Assembly (NCBI RefSeq): GCF_900177425.1
Contig: NZ_LT840184.1
Location: 4,877,705-4,941,704 of the forward strand
Direction of reading: 5' to 3'
DNA length: 64,000 bases
From: Paenibacillus uliginis N3/975
Lineage (GTDB): Bacteria; Bacillota; Bacilli; Paenibacillales; Paenibacillaceae
Made by a program: the position numbers and the translations under genes. How positions within the stretch are numbered: position 1 is the first letter of the stretch; the number at the start of each line of letters is the position of its first letter. Below, piece by piece: positions 53,162 through 61,251 of the stretch. The notes beneath the pieces were generated by a model. That model saw nothing but the letters and a program-made list of their open reading frames with translations, was not told where the DNA came from and did no database searches.

Positions 53162-54250
53162 CTAGCCCTTCACCGAACCACCCATCAAGCCGCGCACGAA
53201 ATACTTCTGCAGCAGGAAGAAGATGGAGAGCGGCATGAGCATCGATATAAAAGCGGCTGAGGTAAGCAGATGCCAGTCGTTGCCGCGGGAACCGACCAGA
53301 TCGGCGATTTTCATGGACATCACCTGCACGCTCGGCTGGTTGCCGATGAAAATGAGCGACACCAGATAGTCGTTCCATACCCACAGAAATTGAAAAATCC
53401 CAATGGAAGCAAGGGCCGGAACAGACAGCGGAAGAATCAGTTTACTAAAGATCGTAAAATGGTTCGCACCGTCCATAAAAGCCGATTCGAATAGATCCTT
53501 CGGCAGCTGGCTGATAAAGTTGTACATGAAATAGGTAACGAGCGGCAGACCAAAAGCGGTATGCGCCAGCCATATTCCCAGGTACGTGCCGTTCAGCCCG
53601 AGCGCGGTGTAATCCTTAAGCACCGGAATGAGCGCGACTTGAAGCGGAATGACCAGCATCGCGATGATCAGGACAAACAGCGTTTTGCGTCCCGGAAACC
53701 GCAGCCAGGCAAAGGCGTAAGCCGCAAAGGATGCGATAAGCACCGGAATAACCGTTGCCGGGATTGCAATCGTCAGCGTATTCCAGAACGCCTGGGACAA
53801 GCCCGTGCCTTTGTCCTTCGTTTCGCTGCCGTCGGCGTTCTTAATCGTATACTCTTTGCCGCTGATCACATTTTTATAGTTGTCCAGCGTCAGCTCAGAG
53901 CTGCCCACCCAGCCCTGCTCCTGCACGCTGATTTCACGAGCGCGCCGGTTTTGCCAGATCAGGCGGCTGTCTTCCGCCATGACACCCGATTTCAACTGAT
54001 CATCGCTGAAGGTCTTCCCATTCACTTCAATCGGTTCCCGGAGATCGATATCCTTGGAGAGCTTGATCGTATCCGCTGTTTTCCATTCCTGATGCGGAAA
54101 CACGTTCCACCAGCCGGATTGCATAATATCCGCCGCCGGACGGAACGACGAGACCAGCAGTCCCAGAGTCGGAAGCAGCCACATGATGCAGATGACGCCG
54201 AGGACCAAATTGACGATCCAATTGCCCTTTCTTTTCTTTTTGCCCGCCAT
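53162..54250 (-). CDS. Sugar ABC transporter permease, AglG/MalG type
   Basis: 362-residue permease. TM1 lies near 14-33, then a long extracytoplasmic insertion (about 36-150) before the remaining helices; this insertion is a hallmark of alpha-glucoside AglG-type permeases compared with MalG. The EAA loop reads ESAFMDGANHFTIFSKLILP near residue 265. It follows the partner permease gene with no gap. Part of a sugar importer with the preceding permease and binding protein; no ATPase or glycosidase gene is adjacent, so a shared MsmX-type ATPase is expected elsewhere. Confidence 0.88.
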   Translation of the reverse strand: MAGKKKRKGNWIVNLVLGVICIMWLLPTLGLLVSSFRPAADIMQSGWWNVFPHQEWKTADTIKLSKDIDLREPIEVNGKTFSDDQLKSGVMAEDSRLIWQNRRAREISVQEQGWVGSSELTLDNYKNVISGKEYTIKNADGSETKDKGTGLSQAFWNTLTIAIPATVIPVLIASFAAYAFAWLRFPGRKTLFVLIIAMLVIPLQVALIPVLKDYTALGLNGTYLGIWLAHTAFGLPLVTYFMYNFISQLPKDLFESAFMDGANHFTIFSKLILPLSVPALASIGIFQFLWVWNDYLVSLIFIGNQPSVQVMSMKIADLVGSRGNDWHLLTSAAFISMLMPLSIFFLLQKYFVRGLMGGSVKG

Positions 54251-55333
54251 TTAAAATCCCCCCTGCTTGCGGAATTGACGTAGGTTGAAGTAAATCACAG
54301 GAAGAACGGCAATCAGTAGCACGATGGCCAGGGTTGAGCCGTAACCGAAATTCCGGTACATAAAGAACTGTCGGTAAAACTGCGTCGCTACCACCTCGGT
54401 GCCATATTGGCCCCCTGTCATGACCATGACCACGTCGAAAATTTTCAGCGTAAACACGATAATCGTGGTCGTGACGGTAAGAATGGTTGTCGAGATGAAT
54501 GGAATGATGATCTTGAAGAAAATCCGGATTTCCCCGGCACCGTCCACCCTGGCCGCCTCCAGAATATCCTCGGGCACCCCTTTGATTGCGGCCGAAAAGA
54601 TCACCATCGCAAATCCCGTCTGCATCCAGATCAGGATCATAATCAGGAAAAAGTTGTTCCACGGTTGCAGCAGACTAACCCATGCCTGCGGTTCACCGCC
54701 GAAAGCGGTGACGATGGCGTTCAGGAGACCGATCTGCTCATCTCCCGGCTGATAGTAGTACACAAACTTCCAAATAACGCCAGCGGCCACAAAAGAGATG
54801 GCCATCGGCATGAAAATAATCGATTTTGCAATCCGCTCATAACTGCTCCGGTCTGCAAGAATGGCAATCAGCAGCCCAAAAGCCACGCAGAACAAGGTTC
54901 CGACGAATACCCACAGCAGGTTGTTACGCAAAGCCGTCGCGAGCAGCCGGTCGCTGAAGATTGCAATGTAGTTGCCGAGACCGACGAACTTATCAGAAGA
55001 TGCATTAAAAAAGCTTAAATAAAAGGTGCGCAGCGCCGGAAGCACCAGCAGCCATCCAAGAACAATAACTGCAGGTCCTACAAAAATATACGGCAGCACC
55101 CTCCTCCGCACCATATCCGGAAACTGCTCAACCGCCCAGCTCAGGGAGTAATAGATAAGGTAAACCCCGAGAATCCCCCACAATACAGCGAAAAATGCCG
55201 TGAGAAGCGGATTAAGCGTGGAATCCCGGAAGAACATAAATATCAGGCCGTTGATTACGATGTTGGCGGCGACCACGCCCAAAAAGAGCAGCACTGCTCT
55301 GAGGCTGATCCCCCGTTTGGCTTGTGTGTTCAT
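54251..55333 (-). CDS. Sugar ABC transporter permease, AglF/MalF type
   Basis: 360-residue permease with about eight helices, two of them N-terminal extras, and the EAA loop EAARVDGAGEIRIFFKIIIP near residue 250. Its stop is directly next to the start of the second permease. Start with TAGGAGG site. Forms the channel with the AglG-type partner. Substrate, probably an alpha-glucoside or other oligosaccharide, is inferred from family resemblance only. Confidence 0.88.
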   Translation of the reverse strand: MNTQAKRGISLRAVLLFLGVVAANIVINGLIFMFFRDSTLNPLLTAFFAVLWGILGVYLIYYSLSWAVEQFPDMVRRRVLPYIFVGPAVIVLGWLLVLPALRTFYLSFFNASSDKFVGLGNYIAIFSDRLLATALRNNLLWVFVGTLFCVAFGLLIAILADRSSYERIAKSIIFMPMAISFVAAGVIWKFVYYYQPGDEQIGLLNAIVTAFGGEPQAWVSLLQPWNNFFLIMILIWMQTGFAMVIFSAAIKGVPEDILEAARVDGAGEIRIFFKIIIPFISTTILTVTTTIIVFTLKIFDVVMVMTGGQYGTEVVATQFYRQFFMYRNFGYGSTLAIVLLIAVLPVIYFNLRQFRKQGGF

Positions 55334-55364
55334 TGAATAACCTCCTAAATAGACCTGAAGGATG

Positions 55365-55411
55365 CAAAAAGAGAGGCAGACCTTCTTGCCAAACGACTGC
55401 CCCTCTTTTTG
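55365..55411 (-). terminator. Intercistronic terminator between binding protein and permeases
   Basis: CAAAAAGAG-GGCAG pairs with CTGCC-CTCTTTTTG around a 16-nt loop. Between the binding-protein gene (ends 55446) and the first permease gene it should give partial termination and thus an excess of binding protein. Confidence 0.75.
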
Positions 55412-55445
55412 TCATACCAAACTTACAGCTGTTATCTCTAATTCG

Positions 55446-56855
55446 TCAGTTCTTCCAGCCGGATTGGATTTGCTCCAGCACTTCATCCATAGTGGCCGTT
55501 CCGCTCACGTAGTCGGTCATCCCCTTCCAGAACGTGCCCGCACCTACTTTACCCGGCATCAGATCCGAGCCGTCAAAACGCAAGGTCGTTGCATCCTGTA
55601 CAAGCTGCGCCATCCGCTTGTCGGATTCAGAGGAATACCAATCGAGCGAAGCATCGTTCATTGGGGCGATGACGCCACCGGACTGTATCCATGTCTTAAT
55701 GGATTCACCGGTTGTGAAGAACTCCATTACCGCACGGACTTCCGGACGGTCGTTGAACATGGCGTAAATATCACCTGCTACGAGCACCGGCTTGCCATAC
55801 TGCTCATCAATCGGCGGCAGATAGAACCAGTCATAGTCTTCATCCACCTTGGCGGTTTCCGGGAAGAAACTTGTAATAAAGTTGCCCAACAGGTTAAACC
55901 AGGCTTTAGGCGGATTATCAAACATCGGCTTCACGGCATCCCCGAATGATGTGGTAACGATAGATTTGTTGCCGCCGTATACATAATCAGGATTCATCCA
56001 AATTTTAGACATGATTTCAAATGCGTTTTTGACTTCCGGTGAAGTGAACGGAAGCTCTCCCTTCACCCACTTGTCGTAATTTTCCGGTGTGGTCGTACGA
56101 AGCATAATATTTTCAATCCAGTCTGTCGCCGGCCAGCCTGTAGCGGCTCCGCTCTCGATCCCGATTGCCCACGCCGGATCGCCGTCCTTGGCAATCTGCT
56201 CGGTAAGCTGCATCATTTCATCCCAAGTCTCAGGAACCTTATAACCGGCTTCCTCAAATTGCTTCTTCGGATACCAGACCAGGCTCTTCACGTTGCTGCG
56301 ATTCCAGATACCGGTCATAATTTTACCGTCTTTGCCGTCCATCATGGACATATCAAGCCAGCTTTGGTTGTAGTTGCCTTTCAATTTGTCCTGGTCCAGC
56401 ACACTGGTCAGGTCGATGACTTTGCCGGTTTTGGCGATTGAAGCCAGTAGGCCGGGCTGAGGGAAGTCGGCGATATCCGGAGCGTTTCCTCCGTCTACGC
56501 GGACGTTGATCGTAGCTTCAAACTCTTTCGAGCCCTCATACTGGATGTCAATGCCGCTTTTTTCCTCAAAGTCCTTAATGCTTTCCTCGAACTTCTTCTG
56601 GTCCACGTCCACAAAAGGCCCGTACATCGTTACCTTTGTGCCTTTGTACTCCCCTTTAAGCGCTTTTTCTAGCGGCGATCCCTCAGCTGCATCCGTACCC
56701 GTATCCTTGTTCCCTTCATTGCTGTTATTGCTTGGCGCCGGTGGCTCTGTTGTAGGTCCCGCTTCACCCGATCCTCCGCAGGCGCTCAGTATCATTACAA
56801 AGGATAACAGGAGCACCATCACCAGTGACATTTTGGATTTTGCAGCTTTTCTCAT
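55446..56855 (-). CDS. Sugar-binding lipoprotein of the ABC importer (AglE-like)
   Basis: 469-residue extracellular solute-binding protein of family 1. The signal peptide ends in the lipobox LSAC (Cys near 26), followed by a low-complexity linker rich in Pro, Asn, Gly and Thr (about 33-60). The mature domain has a FEEKSGIDIQYEGSKEFEAT segment and a FPQPGLLASIAKTG stretch found in alpha-glucoside binders. It is the first gene of the importer operon, downstream of a LacI operator and promoter. Substrate not proven. Confidence 0.88.
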   Translation of the reverse strand: MRKAAKSKMSLVMVLLLSFVMILSACGGSGEAGPTTEPPAPSNNSNEGNKDTGTDAAEGSPLEKALKGEYKGTKVTMYGPFVDVDQKKFEESIKDFEEKSGIDIQYEGSKEFEATINVRVDGGNAPDIADFPQPGLLASIAKTGKVIDLTSVLDQDKLKGNYNQSWLDMSMMDGKDGKIMTGIWNRSNVKSLVWYPKKQFEEAGYKVPETWDEMMQLTEQIAKDGDPAWAIGIESGAATGWPATDWIENIMLRTTTPENYDKWVKGELPFTSPEVKNAFEIMSKIWMNPDYVYGGNKSIVTTSFGDAVKPMFDNPPKAWFNLLGNFITSFFPETAKVDEDYDWFYLPPIDEQYGKPVLVAGDIYAMFNDRPEVRAVMEFFTTGESIKTWIQSGGVIAPMNDASLDWYSSESDKRMAQLVQDATTLRFDGSDLMPGKVGAGTFWKGMTDYVSGTATMDEVLEQIQSGWKN

Positions 56856-56942
56856 ATTTCCTTACATCCCCTTTGAAATAAATGTTGGAAAACTGACATC
56901 CCTTACAGTCCAATTTATGAGATTCTAAGATCAGGAGTTTGC

Positions 56943-57039
56943 GGATCACCTCCTTAATAGAGCTTTTCGAATGGCTATGTCAAACCAAGCTTGAACCCTT
57001 TATAAAAGCGTTTATATTTATAATATGAAAAGCTTTTCA
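56943..57039 (-). promoter_or_regulatory. Promoter, LacI operators and cre-like site of the sugar importer
   Basis: On the minus strand TTGACA (56978-56983) and TATTAA (56954-56959) are 18 nt apart. A perfect palindrome TGAAAAGCTTTTCA lies upstream at 57026-57039, and a half-like copy CGAAAAGCTCT sits inside the promoter spacer. TATAAAAGCGTTTATA at 57001-57016 resembles a cre box. A 13-nt exact complement of the 16S rRNA 3' end (56943-56955) overlaps the -10 region. Confidence 0.6.
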
Positions 57040-57058
57040 AAACAGCCGAAAAGCAAGG

Positions 57059-58066
57059 CTATTTTTCCCTGGAAGACTCTCTGACAATGAGTTTATGCGC
57101 CATCCGCTCCCTTAGAACGCTAACGTTTCCTGTGGTCGCAAGCTCGTGAAGCTTCTCGGCTGCACGGTATCCCAGCTCATAGATCGGTTGGGCAATCGTG
57201 GTGAGCTTAGGAATAAACATATTCGCCATCCGCAAATTGTCAAAGCCTACGACAGACACCTGCCCTGGAACAAGCACATTCCGGTCCTTTAAGTAGGAAA
57301 TGACGCCCATGGCAAATTCATCGGCTACACAAAACACCGCGGTCAGCTCCGGATAATCCGTAAACAATTCGTGCGCAGCGTCATAGGCGTGCTCGAAGCG
57401 GTGTGTTGCGAACCGAATCTTCCCGACATTACGCTCTAGGCCCGCTTCCGTTAGCGCCCTTGCAAAGCCTTCATATCTGGGAGGCCCTGAAATCGAATTG
57501 TCATGATTGAACCCGATCATTCCGATTTCCCGGTGGCCAAGCTCGATCAAGAACTTCACCGCATCGTAAGCCGCTGCCTCGTCATCGATTTCCACACAAG
57601 GGATATCGTATTCATCCGAATGTGTGGACAGGAGAACAACAGGTATTTTGGTACGGACCAGCTTTTCGTAATATTCGGGATACAGGACATCACTGGCAAA
57701 TACAATCCCATCGACCTGCTTCTCATGAAAGGTGTCAATATACGAGAGAAGCCGGTCCTTATCGCGGTCCGTATTGCATATCATCAAGCTGTAACCAAAT
57801 TTAATGCACGCATCCTGCATTCCCCGTATAATCCCGGTATAGTAAAAATTCTCGATATCGGGAATGAGCAGGCCCAGTGTAAAGGACTTCTTATAGATCA
57901 GGCCGCGTGCAAAAGAGTTCGGCTGATACTGCAGCTTCTCAATGGCCTCGAGTACCCTGTTTCGTTTACTCTCCGCCACAGAGTCCGGTGTATTCATAAC
58001 TCTGGAAACGGTGCTTATAGACACCTGCGCCATTCGGGCTACATCTCGGATCGTTGATTTTATCAT
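57059..58066 (-). CDS. LacI-family regulator of the sugar importer
   Basis: About 335 residues. The N-terminal helix-turn-helix reads STIRDVARMAQVSISTVSRV and the hinge contains YQPNSFARGL. The effector domain is of the sugar-binding type. The ATG at 58064-58066 is 9 nt from AAGAGG; an ATG three codons earlier overlaps that site. It is expected to bind TGAAAAnnTTTTCA sites: one upstream of the importer (57026-57039), one upstream of its own gene (58083-58096). It lies directly before the importer on the same strand, with its own spacing of 203 bp. Confidence 0.88.
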   Translation of the reverse strand: MIKSTIRDVARMAQVSISTVSRVMNTPDSVAESKRNRVLEAIEKLQYQPNSFARGLIYKKSFTLGLLIPDIENFYYTGIIRGMQDACIKFGYSLMICNTDRDKDRLLSYIDTFHEKQVDGIVFASDVLYPEYYEKLVRTKIPVVLLSTHSDEYDIPCVEIDDEAAAYDAVKFLIELGHREIGMIGFNHDNSISGPPRYEGFARALTEAGLERNVGKIRFATHRFEHAYDAAHELFTDYPELTAVFCVADEFAMGVISYLKDRNVLVPGQVSVVGFDNLRMANMFIPKLTTIAQPIYELGYRAAEKLHELATTGNVSVLRERMAHKLIVRESSREK

Positions 58067-58082
58067 ATTAAACATCCTCTTC

Positions 58083-58096
58083 TGAAAACCTTTTCA
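58083..58096. promoter_or_regulatory. LacI-type operator before the regulator gene
   Basis: TGAAAACCTTTTCA, 17 bp upstream of the regulator start, is a near-copy of the operator at 57026-57039 and suggests autoregulation. Confidence 0.6.
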
Positions 58097-58137
58097 AGGC
58101 GATTATAGCAAGGTAGTTAGTCATTAGCAATATATTT

Positions 58138-58151
58138 TTAAAGCGCTTTCA
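58138..58151. promoter_or_regulatory. CcpA cre-like site
   Basis: TTAAAGCGCTTTCA differs by one base from the strong cre consensus TGAAAGCGCTTTCA. It lies upstream of the regulator gene, indicating carbon catabolite control of the sugar locus. Confidence 0.55.
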
Positions 58152-58165
58152 TAAAAAGTTTTAAG

Positions 58166-58210
58166 GCAGGTCACCCACGGATGAAGTCATGGGACGGCCT
58201 GCTTTTTTTT
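58166..58210 (+). terminator. Plus-strand terminator with no plus-strand gene before it
   Basis: GCAGG/CCTGC and CCCA/TGGG stems followed by eight T on the plus strand. The nearest plus-strand gene ends at 52908, so it may end an unseen transcript starting in the divergent LacI promoter region. Confidence 0.5.
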
Positions 58211-58243
58211 CTCAGAGATGACACTGTTACGAGCCCTCGGATG

Positions 58244-58274
58244 AAAAAAAGCTGCCGAGTTGCCTCGACAGCTT
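58244..58274 (-). terminator. Terminator of the EamA transporter gene
   Basis: AAGCTG-CGAG pairs with CTCG-CAGCTT around TTGC (one mismatch) and is followed on the minus strand by seven T. It begins 17 nt after the stop codon. Confidence 0.85.
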
Positions 58275-58290
58275 GTTCATACACATATTC

Positions 58291-59274
58291 TTATCCCTGC
58301 TCTCCCGCCAGAGAGCTGGAATCTGATTGTCTGGAGATCATAAACAGTGCGAACCAGATCAGCAGGAAGCCCGTAATTTGAGCGTAAGTTATAACCTCGC
58401 GGAACACGATCCAGTTAATCAGCACCCCTACCATTGGGAAGCTCAGCTCCCCAAGCGTCGCTACCGACGCTTTCGTTGTCGTAAGTCCTTTGTAATACAC
58501 TAGCAGACTAAGCAATCCCGGCAGCAGTGCTTGACCGATCAGATTAAGCATAACCGCGGCAAAATCCGTTGTTCCGGCAGCCGGCAAATTCCATGCTGCT
58601 CCTTCACTCCATGTAATGACGCTGAGCAGTGGAAGAGCCAGAACAAACCGCAGAGACGTGACCGTCTCATATTTCATCTGACCGACCATCAAACGTCCCA
58701 TCACTGTCGATCCGCCCCACAGTGCAGCAGCACCTAGTGAGAGCAGACTTCCGACCTGTATAAACTCGCTCCAATGGCCAATCGGAAGCGTGAATCCGAA
58801 GGTGAGTAAATACGTACCGCCAAGTGCCAAGATAAAGAGAACTGAAAAATGACGTGGAAGCTTTTCCTTAAGTAGCAGACTGGCCAAAATAATGGCAAAT
58901 AACGGTTGTAGCTTCTGCAGTAATAGCACGGCGTTCAGGTTCCCGCTCGTCAGTCCCATCGTGAACAGGATGGTGGCTATACCCGAGCCGCCCCATGATA
59001 TGAAGAGCAGCGCACCAACATGCCGCCAACCGAGACTCTTGAACTCGTGACGATTTTTCCAGATAACCGGTATCGCAATAAGAGATATAATAACATGTTC
59101 AAGCAGTACGATCTGAGAGGAAGTCATATTCTTCAGAAGAATGATCCGGAACAGGGGATCTACACCCCACAGAGCCGCTCCCAATACAACCAGCCAAAAT
59201 CCACCTTTAAAGCTGCTTTTCCCTTTCGCCGTTGAGGTCGGCTGCACCTTAACACTTGAGCTTACATTTTCCAT
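58291..59274 (-). CDS. EamA/DMT-family transporter under FMN riboswitch control
   Basis: 327-residue membrane protein with ten predicted helices in two EamA repeats. The first repeat ends with LLLQKLQPLFAIILASLLLKE and the second with GELSFPMVGVLINWIVF, both typical EamA signatures. It is preceded by a complete FMN riboswitch (59407-59558), so FMN controls it. EamA proteins under FMN riboswitches have been proposed as riboflavin carriers (RibN, ImpX), so riboflavin uptake is the best guess. Ribosome-binding site AGGAG. The gene stands alone. Confidence 0.88.
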   Translation of the reverse strand: MENVSSSVKVQPTSTAKGKSSFKGGFWLVVLGAALWGVDPLFRIILLKNMTSSQIVLLEHVIISLIAIPVIWKNRHEFKSLGWRHVGALLFISWGGSGIATILFTMGLTSGNLNAVLLLQKLQPLFAIILASLLLKEKLPRHFSVLFILALGGTYLLTFGFTLPIGHWSEFIQVGSLLSLGAAALWGGSTVMGRLMVGQMKYETVTSLRFVLALPLLSVITWSEGAAWNLPAAGTTDFAAVMLNLIGQALLPGLLSLLVYYKGLTTTKASVATLGELSFPMVGVLINWIVFREVITYAQITGFLLIWFALFMISRQSDSSSLAGEQG

Positions 59275-59316
59275 CTTGCTGTCTCCTGTCCTGAATACGG
59301 AGTCTTACCAGCAGAA

Positions 59317-59354
59317 AGCCCCCGTAATCGACTATGTCGAAAGATACGGGGGCT
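59317..59354 (-). terminator. Expression-platform hairpin of the FMN riboswitch
   Basis: AGCCCCCGTA and TACGGGGGCT form a perfect 10-bp stem around an 18-nt loop, between the aptamer and the EamA start. On the minus strand it is followed by TTTC only, so it may stop transcription weakly or regulate in another way. Confidence 0.7.
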
Positions 59355-59406
59355 GACCAAATAAGCCTGCCGAAAGCTTAAAAAAGCCCGCGACAAACTC
59401 ATGTTT

Positions 59407-59558
59407 GATCTTCTCCCATCCGGACTATACCGTCGGCCTTGGAATTACACCAAGTCAGTCGCCATCTCAATCTCGAAACAGCGAGTCGCGGGCTAAAGCA
59501 CGTTCACAAGTAACGCACCATCACCGCCGGTTAGGAATTTCACCTTACCCCGAAGATC
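59407..59558 (-). ncRNA. FMN riboswitch (RFN element)
   Basis: Reading the minus strand, all conserved RFN segments are present in order. GGATCTTCGGGG is at the 5' side, AAATTCCTAACCGGCGGTGA follows, then CAAGGCCGACGGTATAGTCC near the 3' side and GGATGGGAGAAG at the end. The closing helix pairs GATCTTC (59407-59413) with GAAGATC (59552-59558). A variable stem in between is GC-rich (GCCCGCGACT region). A TATAAT box at 59570-59575 gives a start point just before the aptamer. Binding of FMN should turn off the EamA transporter gene. The gap 59576-59858 beyond it is AT-rich and shows nothing else. Confidence 0.93.
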
Positions 59559-59858
59559 CATATTCATTTATTATATTTTGTAATGCATGATTAACTTGAA
59601 CTTATGATACTAAAATTTAGGACAATTCGCTGATACAAAGATCACACTGAAATTATATCACGAATAGTTTCATGTAAATACATTTTTTTTTGCAGAAAAT
59701 CATGATAATTTCATATCATAAGTTTGTTACTGAGAATTATACAGCAAATATCGATAAGTTACCACTATAAAAATTCTCTATTTATTTACAACACTATGGT
59801 CGATAGGTCCCTTTTAAATATTCGTACGTTCCCCGTATGGCCTGCTTAACGGTGCGTA

Positions 59859-60398
59859 TTATCTAGCTGTCAGATACTCATGCTGAAGAATCCCCATCTG
59901 GACAATGTCGCCCCATGCACCGTCCCGGAAGATCGCTTGCCGGGAAGCCCCTTCATGCTTGAACCCTATTTTTTCATATAAGTGTATCGCTTTCTGATTA
60001 AAAGAGAACACCCTTAAAGAGACCCTGTGCAAATTCAGCTCCAAAAATGCATAATCCAGCAGCAATCGGAGCGCCTCGGTTCCATAGCCCTTGCCCCAGT
60101 AGTCTTTTTCGCCAATATCGATAATACACTCCGCATTGCGGTTTTTGTAATCCAACTGAATGAGAGAAATGATGCCAATCGGCCGATCGCTTTGCTTGTC
60201 CAGGATGATATAGCTTTTGGAAGTGTCAGATCCCAAAATCACATGGCTGACAAATTCGTGTGTATCTTCCTCAGTAAACAAATCTAGTGAAGGACTGGTC
60301 GTTGTCATGACCTCAAGGTCATTTCTCCATTGGTTGTACATCTGCACATCATTCGTTGTCATCTTGCGGAATTTAATTCTAGCAGATTCAAATAGCAT
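59859..60398 (-). CDS. GNAT-family N-acetyltransferase (RimJ/RimL-like)
   Basis: 179-residue acetyl-CoA-dependent acyltransferase. The RimJ-like pattern starts IKFRKMTTNDVQMYNQWRND, the acetyl-CoA loop is DYWGKGYGTEALRLLLDYAF and the C-terminus has the NQKAIHLYEKIGFKHEG motif. Such enzymes acetylate ribosomal proteins, antibiotics or other amines. It is 24 bp after a TetR gene in the same operon, so it is probably induced by the compound that the TetR protein senses. Ribosome-binding site GGAAGGAGA. Confidence 0.88.
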   Translation of the reverse strand: MLFESARIKFRKMTTNDVQMYNQWRNDLEVMTTTSPSLDLFTEEDTHEFVSHVILGSDTSKSYIILDKQSDRPIGIISLIQLDYKNRNAECIIDIGEKDYWGKGYGTEALRLLLDYAFLELNLHRVSLRVFSFNQKAIHLYEKIGFKHEGASRQAIFRDGAWGDIVQMGILQHEYLTAR

Positions 60399-60422
60399 TG
60401 CTTATTCTCCTTCCTAATATGT

Positions 60423-61055
60423 TCAATCTCCCTTATATCCGTCCCGGAACAACATGGACTTCAAAGAAAACACCAGCATTTCCATCTGTTCATCTACCTT
60501 TGTTATGTCATGACCCAGGCGAGCAGTATTAAGTACGATTCCATCCATACATGAAATAAGATAGCGAGCAATATGACCGATGGGCACACTTGGGTTGAAT
60601 TCGCCTTGCGAAGCTCCTTTTTGAAAAAATGAGGTTAATACCTCAATTAGTCTCTGGTAACGCATGTTCATGTAACTCTCGTTTCCTGAATCCGTTCGAT
60701 AATGTAACGACAAAAAGTACTCGGCATTAGCCAATGCAAGCGATGGCTCTCCAGCTTCCATCCCCTTCTGCTGCGTTAAGAGCCATCCCGTCAGCTGCTT
60801 CCAGTACGTCTGTGTGCCATCTTCGATTTGAAAAGACAGAGCATCTTCTTCATCCTCCAACCGAAGCAGCTCTACATAGACATGTTCAATATTGTCAAAA
60901 TAGGCATACAGCGCCCCTCTGGACACTCCAGCTGCATCCATCACATCCTGCATCGTAGCGCGATGATACCCTTTGGCAGTAAACACTTGTTTTGCCGCCT
61001 TCAGCAAGTCCGTTTTTTTCTGCTGCTTGTATTGTTCGCTCACTCTCGGAGACAT
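60423..61055 (-). CDS. TetR-family regulator
   Basis: About 210 residues. Helix-turn-helix reads GYHRATMQDVMDAAGVSRGA then LYAYFDNIEHVYVELL, the standard TetR form. The ATG at 61053-61055 fits the CAGGAAGAG site; 22 codons of open frame upstream are not needed. Two palindromes with a common GACAT-NN-ATGTC core (61082-61093 and 61113-61132) lie just upstream and are likely its operators, controlling itself and the acetyltransferase gene. Confidence 0.88.
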   Translation of the reverse strand: MSPRVSEQYKQQKKTDLLKAAKQVFTAKGYHRATMQDVMDAAGVSRGALYAYFDNIEHVYVELLRLEDEEDALSFQIEDGTQTYWKQLTGWLLTQQKGMEAGEPSLALANAEYFLSLHYRTDSGNESYMNMRYQRLIEVLTSFFQKGASQGEFNPSVPIGHIARYLISCMDGIVLNTARLGHDITKVDEQMEMLVFSLKSMLFRDGYKGD

Positions 61056-61081
61056 CTCTTCCTGAACCCCTTTACAAATTA

Positions 61082-61132
61082 GACATGAATGTCGTTTTAT
61101 GAATTTGATTATAACCGACATTGATGTCGGTT
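61082..61132. promoter_or_regulatory. Two TetR operators with shared GACAT-NN-ATGTC core
   Basis: AACCGACATTGATGTCGGTT (61113-61132) is a perfect palindrome with a 2-nt centre; GACATGAATGTC (61082-61093) is a shorter perfect copy 31 bp away. They lie between the tetR start and the region where its promoter should be. Confidence 0.7.
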
Positions 61133-61183
61133 TTCAAGAACGAACGAGCTGCAGTTGAATTCAAATGACAATATGGCTTTCTC

Positions 61184-61226
61184 AGAAAAAAAAAACGGAC
61201 TGCTCAAAGTAAAATCGAGCAGTCCG
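61184..61226 (-). terminator. Terminator after the second acetyltransferase gene
   Basis: CGGACTGCTC pairs perfectly with GAGCAGTCCG around an 11-nt loop; on the minus strand it is followed by about ten T. It lies 26 nt after the stop codon at 61252. Confidence 0.85.
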
Positions 61227-61251
61227 AGTCCGTTTATTTTTCAAATTCACC

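Noticed and set aside
54407..55018. 203-codon plus-strand frame opposite the sugar permease
   Set aside because: Antisense to a well-supported permease; Arg/His-rich composition typical of shadow frames.
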